Shown here: positions 13,890 through 16,146 of the stretch, piece by piece | How the letters are laid out: each line of letters opens with the position of its first letter | How positions within the stretch are numbered: position 1 is the first letter of the stretch | Assembly (NCBI GenBank): GCA_964353405.1 | Contig: CAYGWJ010000320.1 | Location: 1 to 16,146, forward strand | Length of the DNA stretch: 16,146 nucleotides | Direction of reading: 5' to 3' | From: JBGLNJ01 sp964353405 | GTDB lineage: Bacteria > Chloroflexota > Anaerolineae > Fen-1058 | The notes under the pieces: generated by a model | Database searches by the model: none | What the model was told of the DNA's origin: nothing | The model's input: the letters and a program-made list of their open reading frames with translations, nothing else | Translations under genes and position numbers: made by a program

Positions 13890-15487
13890 TGAAAGACCAA
13901 TCAGGCAAGACTGAGACCCGTCGCTTGGATCAGTGTATCAAGTCCAGCGTTGCGCTGTTCTTGACTTGCACCATTCTGTTCCTGGCTGCGTGCGCTGCAC
14001 CTAAACCCGTCGCCGGTTCCACGCGCGTGACACTGGTGGCTGACGGGGCTCGCACGCCTGTCACCGCCGACGCGTCCACCTGGACCGTGCGCGATGTTCT
14101 GCGGCAGGCCAATGTCACGCTGAACGAGCTTGACCGCGTCCACCCGCCGGAAAGCCTGGGGATCTCGGACGGCATGACCATTACCGTCACGCGCATCCTC
14201 CAGCGCACCGAGACGCAAACGCAGACTGTCCCCTTTACTCAACAGACTGTGCGCGATGCGTCCCTGCCGGCGGGTCAATCCAAAGTACTTCAGTCCGGGC
14301 GCAACGGGACATTGGTGCTCACCTATCGCCTGACTATCGAAGATGGCGCTCTGACGGAGAGTGTCCAGGTTCGCAATGAGATGATCGAGCCGCCTGTGCC
14401 CGAGGTCGTCCTCATCGGCATTGCGGACGCGTTCAGCTCGACTCCGTTCACCGGGACGATAGCCTACCTGGCCAACAACAATGCTTTTGTGATGCGCCAG
14501 TCCACCGGCAATCGCCGCGCGTTGACGACGAGCGGCGACCTGGATGGCCGCGTGCTGGAACTTGCGCCCGATGGCAAATGGCTCCTCTTTACTCGTGCGT
14601 TGACCAAGACCGTCGAAGGTGAACCGCTCAACAGCCTGTGGGTGGTGGACACGGTGACAGCCAATGTCACGCCCAAGCAGCTCAAGACGCCGGGTGTGAT
14701 CTATGCCGGATGGTCGCCCGACGGCAACTCGATTGCGTACTCGACTGCAACCGCGTCGAACGGTCAACCAGGTTGGCGCGCGGCCAACGATCTGTGGCTG
14801 GCCGAGTTTCGCGCGGGAACGCTGCTAGAGCCGGCAAGAATTCTAGAGCCATCCGCCGGCGGGCCGTTCGGCTGGTGGGGCGCGACGTATGAATGGTCGC
14901 CGGACGGCACGGCAATATCCATCGGCTCGACCGACCAGGTTGCCGTCGTTGATTTGCAGAAACGCAGGCGCATCACGTTGACGAGTTTCCCGGCTTTTAA
15001 TACGTTTAGCAACTGGGCCTGGACGCCGACCACAGCCTGGACAGCCGACGGCAAGTTTGTCGTCGCCGTGACGCATGGCTCTTCGACGGCAGGCGAGCCG
15101 ACCGATGCAAGTCCGGTCTTTGATGTGTGGGCGCTGTCTGCTGACGGCTCGTTCAAGGCCAAGCTGGCCAGCGAGACCGGTATGTGGGCCGCGCCGCGTG
15201 TTGTGTCGAACACGATTGTCCTGGGCCGCGCGCAAGCGCCGTATGCCAGCGCGGATAGCCGCTACGATGTGTACCGCATTGACCGCGACGGTTCCAATCG
15301 CACGCGGCTATTTCCCTCCGAAGGCAAGCCCGGCCTGCCGGGCCGGCCCGATTTTGCCCCGTCTCCTGAAGGCGCGCACATCCTCATTGCCTATCAGCGT
15401 GACCTCTACCTCGTCAACATCTTGACGGGCGCATCACAGCAACTTACCACGGAAGGGAACCTGGTATCCCCTCGGTGGACTCGCTGA
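13889..15487 (+). CDS. Secreted lipoprotein with G5 domain and TolB-like beta-propeller
   Basis: This is a 532 aa surface protein. It begins with a lipoprotein signal whose lipobox is LAAC (32-35, Cys35 lipidated). Then comes a small domain at about 44-102 like the YabE-type domains that precede G5, including STWTVRDVLRQANVTLNELD. A G5 domain follows at about 103-177, with TVPFTQQTVRDASLPAGQ, then QSGRNGTLVLTYRL. From about 187 to the end there are WD40/TolB-like blades with repeated SPDG signatures: APDGKWLLFT, SPDGNSIAYS, SPDGTAISIG, ADGKFVVAVT and SPEGAHILIA. The ATG at 13889 is preferred, although the adjacent GTG at 13886 is in frame. G5 domains are thought to bind cell-surface glycans, which suits the following glycoside hydrolase. 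Confidence 0.85.
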   Translation: MKDQSGKTETRRLDQCIKSSVALFLTCTILFLAACAAPKPVAGSTRVTLVADGARTPVTADASTWTVRDVLRQANVTLNELDRVHPPESLGISDGMTITVTRILQRTETQTQTVPFTQQTVRDASLPAGQSKVLQSGRNGTLVLTYRLTIEDGALTESVQVRNEMIEPPVPEVVLIGIADAFSSTPFTGTIAYLANNNAFVMRQSTGNRRALTTSGDLDGRVLELAPDGKWLLFTRALTKTVEGEPLNSLWVVDTVTANVTPKQLKTPGVIYAGWSPDGNSIAYSTATASNGQPGWRAANDLWLAEFRAGTLLEPARILEPSAGGPFGWWGATYEWSPDGTAISIGSTDQVAVVDLQKRRRITLTSFPAFNTFSNWAWTPTTAWTADGKFVVAVTHGSSTAGEPTDASPVFDVWALSADGSFKAKLASETGMWAAPRVVSNTIVLGRAQAPYASADSRYDVYRIDRDGSNRTRLFPSEGKPGLPGRPDFAPSPEGAHILIAYQRDLYLVNILTGASQQLTTEGNLVSPRWTR

Positions 15488-15498
15488 GTAAATCGCGA

Positions 15499-16146
15499 AT
15501 GTCAAATCTCAAACCTTCCATCAGAAATCGGACGCCCGCGGGGCGGAAGGCCGGCAGCCCGAGTCCCGAAATCGTGTCGGTTGTCTGTGCGCTCGGCTTG
15601 ATGGCGGTGGTGATTGCAGTCGTGGCGATCACCTTTCAACGCCACTTTGAAACACGTGGGGTGGCTGTGGGTTTCCCCACACCGGTCACCTTTGCCGATA
15701 TGCCACGGCGGGGCATCAACGTTGCGCTGGAGCAATACGACGACGTCGCCCTGCGGCGCAACCTCGACACGATGGCCGCCTCGGGTTTCGGCTGGGTGCG
15801 CCAGACTTTTCCCTGGGCCAGGATCGAGCCGCAGCGCGGACAGTTTGATTGGTCGGCCTGGGATCGGCTTGTGGACGCCGTGGGGGGCGAAGACGTAGCT
15901 TCGCCCCTACAGCTCATCGCCGTGCTGGATACAGCGCCGGCCTGGGCACAAGTCGGCGCTCGGACTTTTGACTTGCAGCCTCCATCCGACCCGGCCGATT
16001 TTGCCCGTTTTGCTGGCGAGTTCGCGCGTCGCTACGGCGACCGGATCCACGTTTATCAAATCTGGGACGAGCCGAACCTGGGCGACCGCTGGAAAGGCGC
16101 GGTAAACCCGGTCGCCTATGCCGAGCTGCTGCGCCAGGCGCGCGAG
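15499..16146 (+). CDS. Membrane-anchored TIM-barrel glycoside hydrolase, N-terminal part
   Basis: The first 216 codons are in the window and the frame is still open at the window end. A polar N-terminus is followed by one membrane helix (about 24-46), giving a type II anchor or uncleaved signal. A clan GH-A-like barrel then starts at RGINVALEQY (71-80). GFGWVRQTFPWARIEPQRGQ (96-115) and YQIWDEPNL (186-194) resemble the beta2 and beta4 regions of GH39/GH5-like enzymes, with Glu191 as the presumed acid/base. The usual Asn before that Glu is Asp190 here. The gene starts 11 nt after the lipoprotein stop with only a weak ribosome site. Codons 129-138 are encoded by a palindromic element. Confidence 0.8.
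   Translation, partial: MSNLKPSIRNRTPAGRKAGSPSPEIVSVVCALGLMAVVIAVVAITFQRHFETRGVAVGFPTPVTFADMPRRGINVALEQYDDVALRRNLDTMAASGFGWVRQTFPWARIEPQRGQFDWSAWDRLVDAVGGEDVASPLQLIAVLDTAPAWAQVGARTFDLQPPSDPADFARFAGEFARRYGDRIHVYQIWDEPNLGDRWKGAVNPVAYAELLRQARE
15882..15911. repeat. REP-like palindrome inside the glycoside hydrolase gene
   Basis: GGGGCGAAG (15884-15892) pairs perfectly with CTTCGCCCC (15899-15907) around the 6-nt loop ACGTAG, followed by TACAG. The TAGGGGCGAAG-type core, read on the complement as CTGTAGGGGCGAAG, matches the style of the elements at 1-113 and 8931-8985. It is read through in frame as GGEDVASPLQ. Confidence 0.65.

Noticed and set aside
12760..15516. TGTCAAATCCCAAAACCT (12760-12777) resembling TGTCAAATCTCAAACCT (15500-15516) as a dispersed repeat.
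   Set aside because: Short AT-rich similarity without symmetry or shared context. One lies over a promoter and the other in coding sequence, so it may be chance.

Overview
The window looks like a GC-rich bacterial chromosome fragment, most likely from the Chloroflexota (an Anaerolineae- or Herpetosiphon-like lineage). The phylum is an inference. It rests on a Herpetosiphon-type diterpene enzyme pair, on short GC-rich palindromes with a TAGGGGCGAAG-type core near gene ends, and on G5-domain and glycoside-hydrolase-type surface proteins. There are no rRNA or tRNA genes to confirm it. No CRISPR array or transposase is visible.

Layout. (1) 1-113: two direct copies of a short repeat lie beyond and across the end of the first gene. 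(2) 110-3713, minus strand: a class II diterpene cyclase (DLDD motif) is followed 10 nt later by a hybrid histidine kinase that starts at a GTG. (3) 3975-8933, plus strand: a tightly overlapping four-gene operon encodes a GNAT acetyltransferase, a MacB/LolD-type ABC ATPase, an FtsX/MacB-type permease with two halves, and an APH-like phosphotransferase. (4) 8931-8985: a palindromic element lies exactly between two convergent genes and contains the stop codons of both. (5) 8983-12730, minus strand: an ABC-2 exporter with two permeases and a DrrA/CcmA-type ATPase. A gene resembling mycobacterial Rv3378c (tuberculosinol / tuberculosinyl-transferase family) sits between the permeases and the ATPase. 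(6) 12852-16146, plus strand: a histone-deacetylase-family amidohydrolase, a lipoprotein with a G5 domain and a beta-propeller, and the start of a membrane-anchored TIM-barrel glycoside hydrolase that runs off the window.

The most interesting reading is that the window carries both halves of a two-enzyme diterpene pathway. These are an Rv3377c-like class II cyclase and an Rv3378c-like second enzyme, in the style of Herpetosiphon Haur_2145/Haur_2146. They are about 6 kb apart on the same strand. The second enzyme is built into the operon of a putative exporter, and the first is coupled to a sensor kinase. The plus-strand operon between them separates enzymes that sit side by side in the described clusters. 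If the model holds, cytosolic geranylgeranyl diphosphate is cyclised by the first enzyme, and the diphosphate is then removed or replaced by the second. The product could be exported by the ABC-2 transporter. The sensor kinase and the middle operon could add sensing, modification or protection. The two enzyme family assignments are well supported by motifs. The export and sensing links are inference from gene order.
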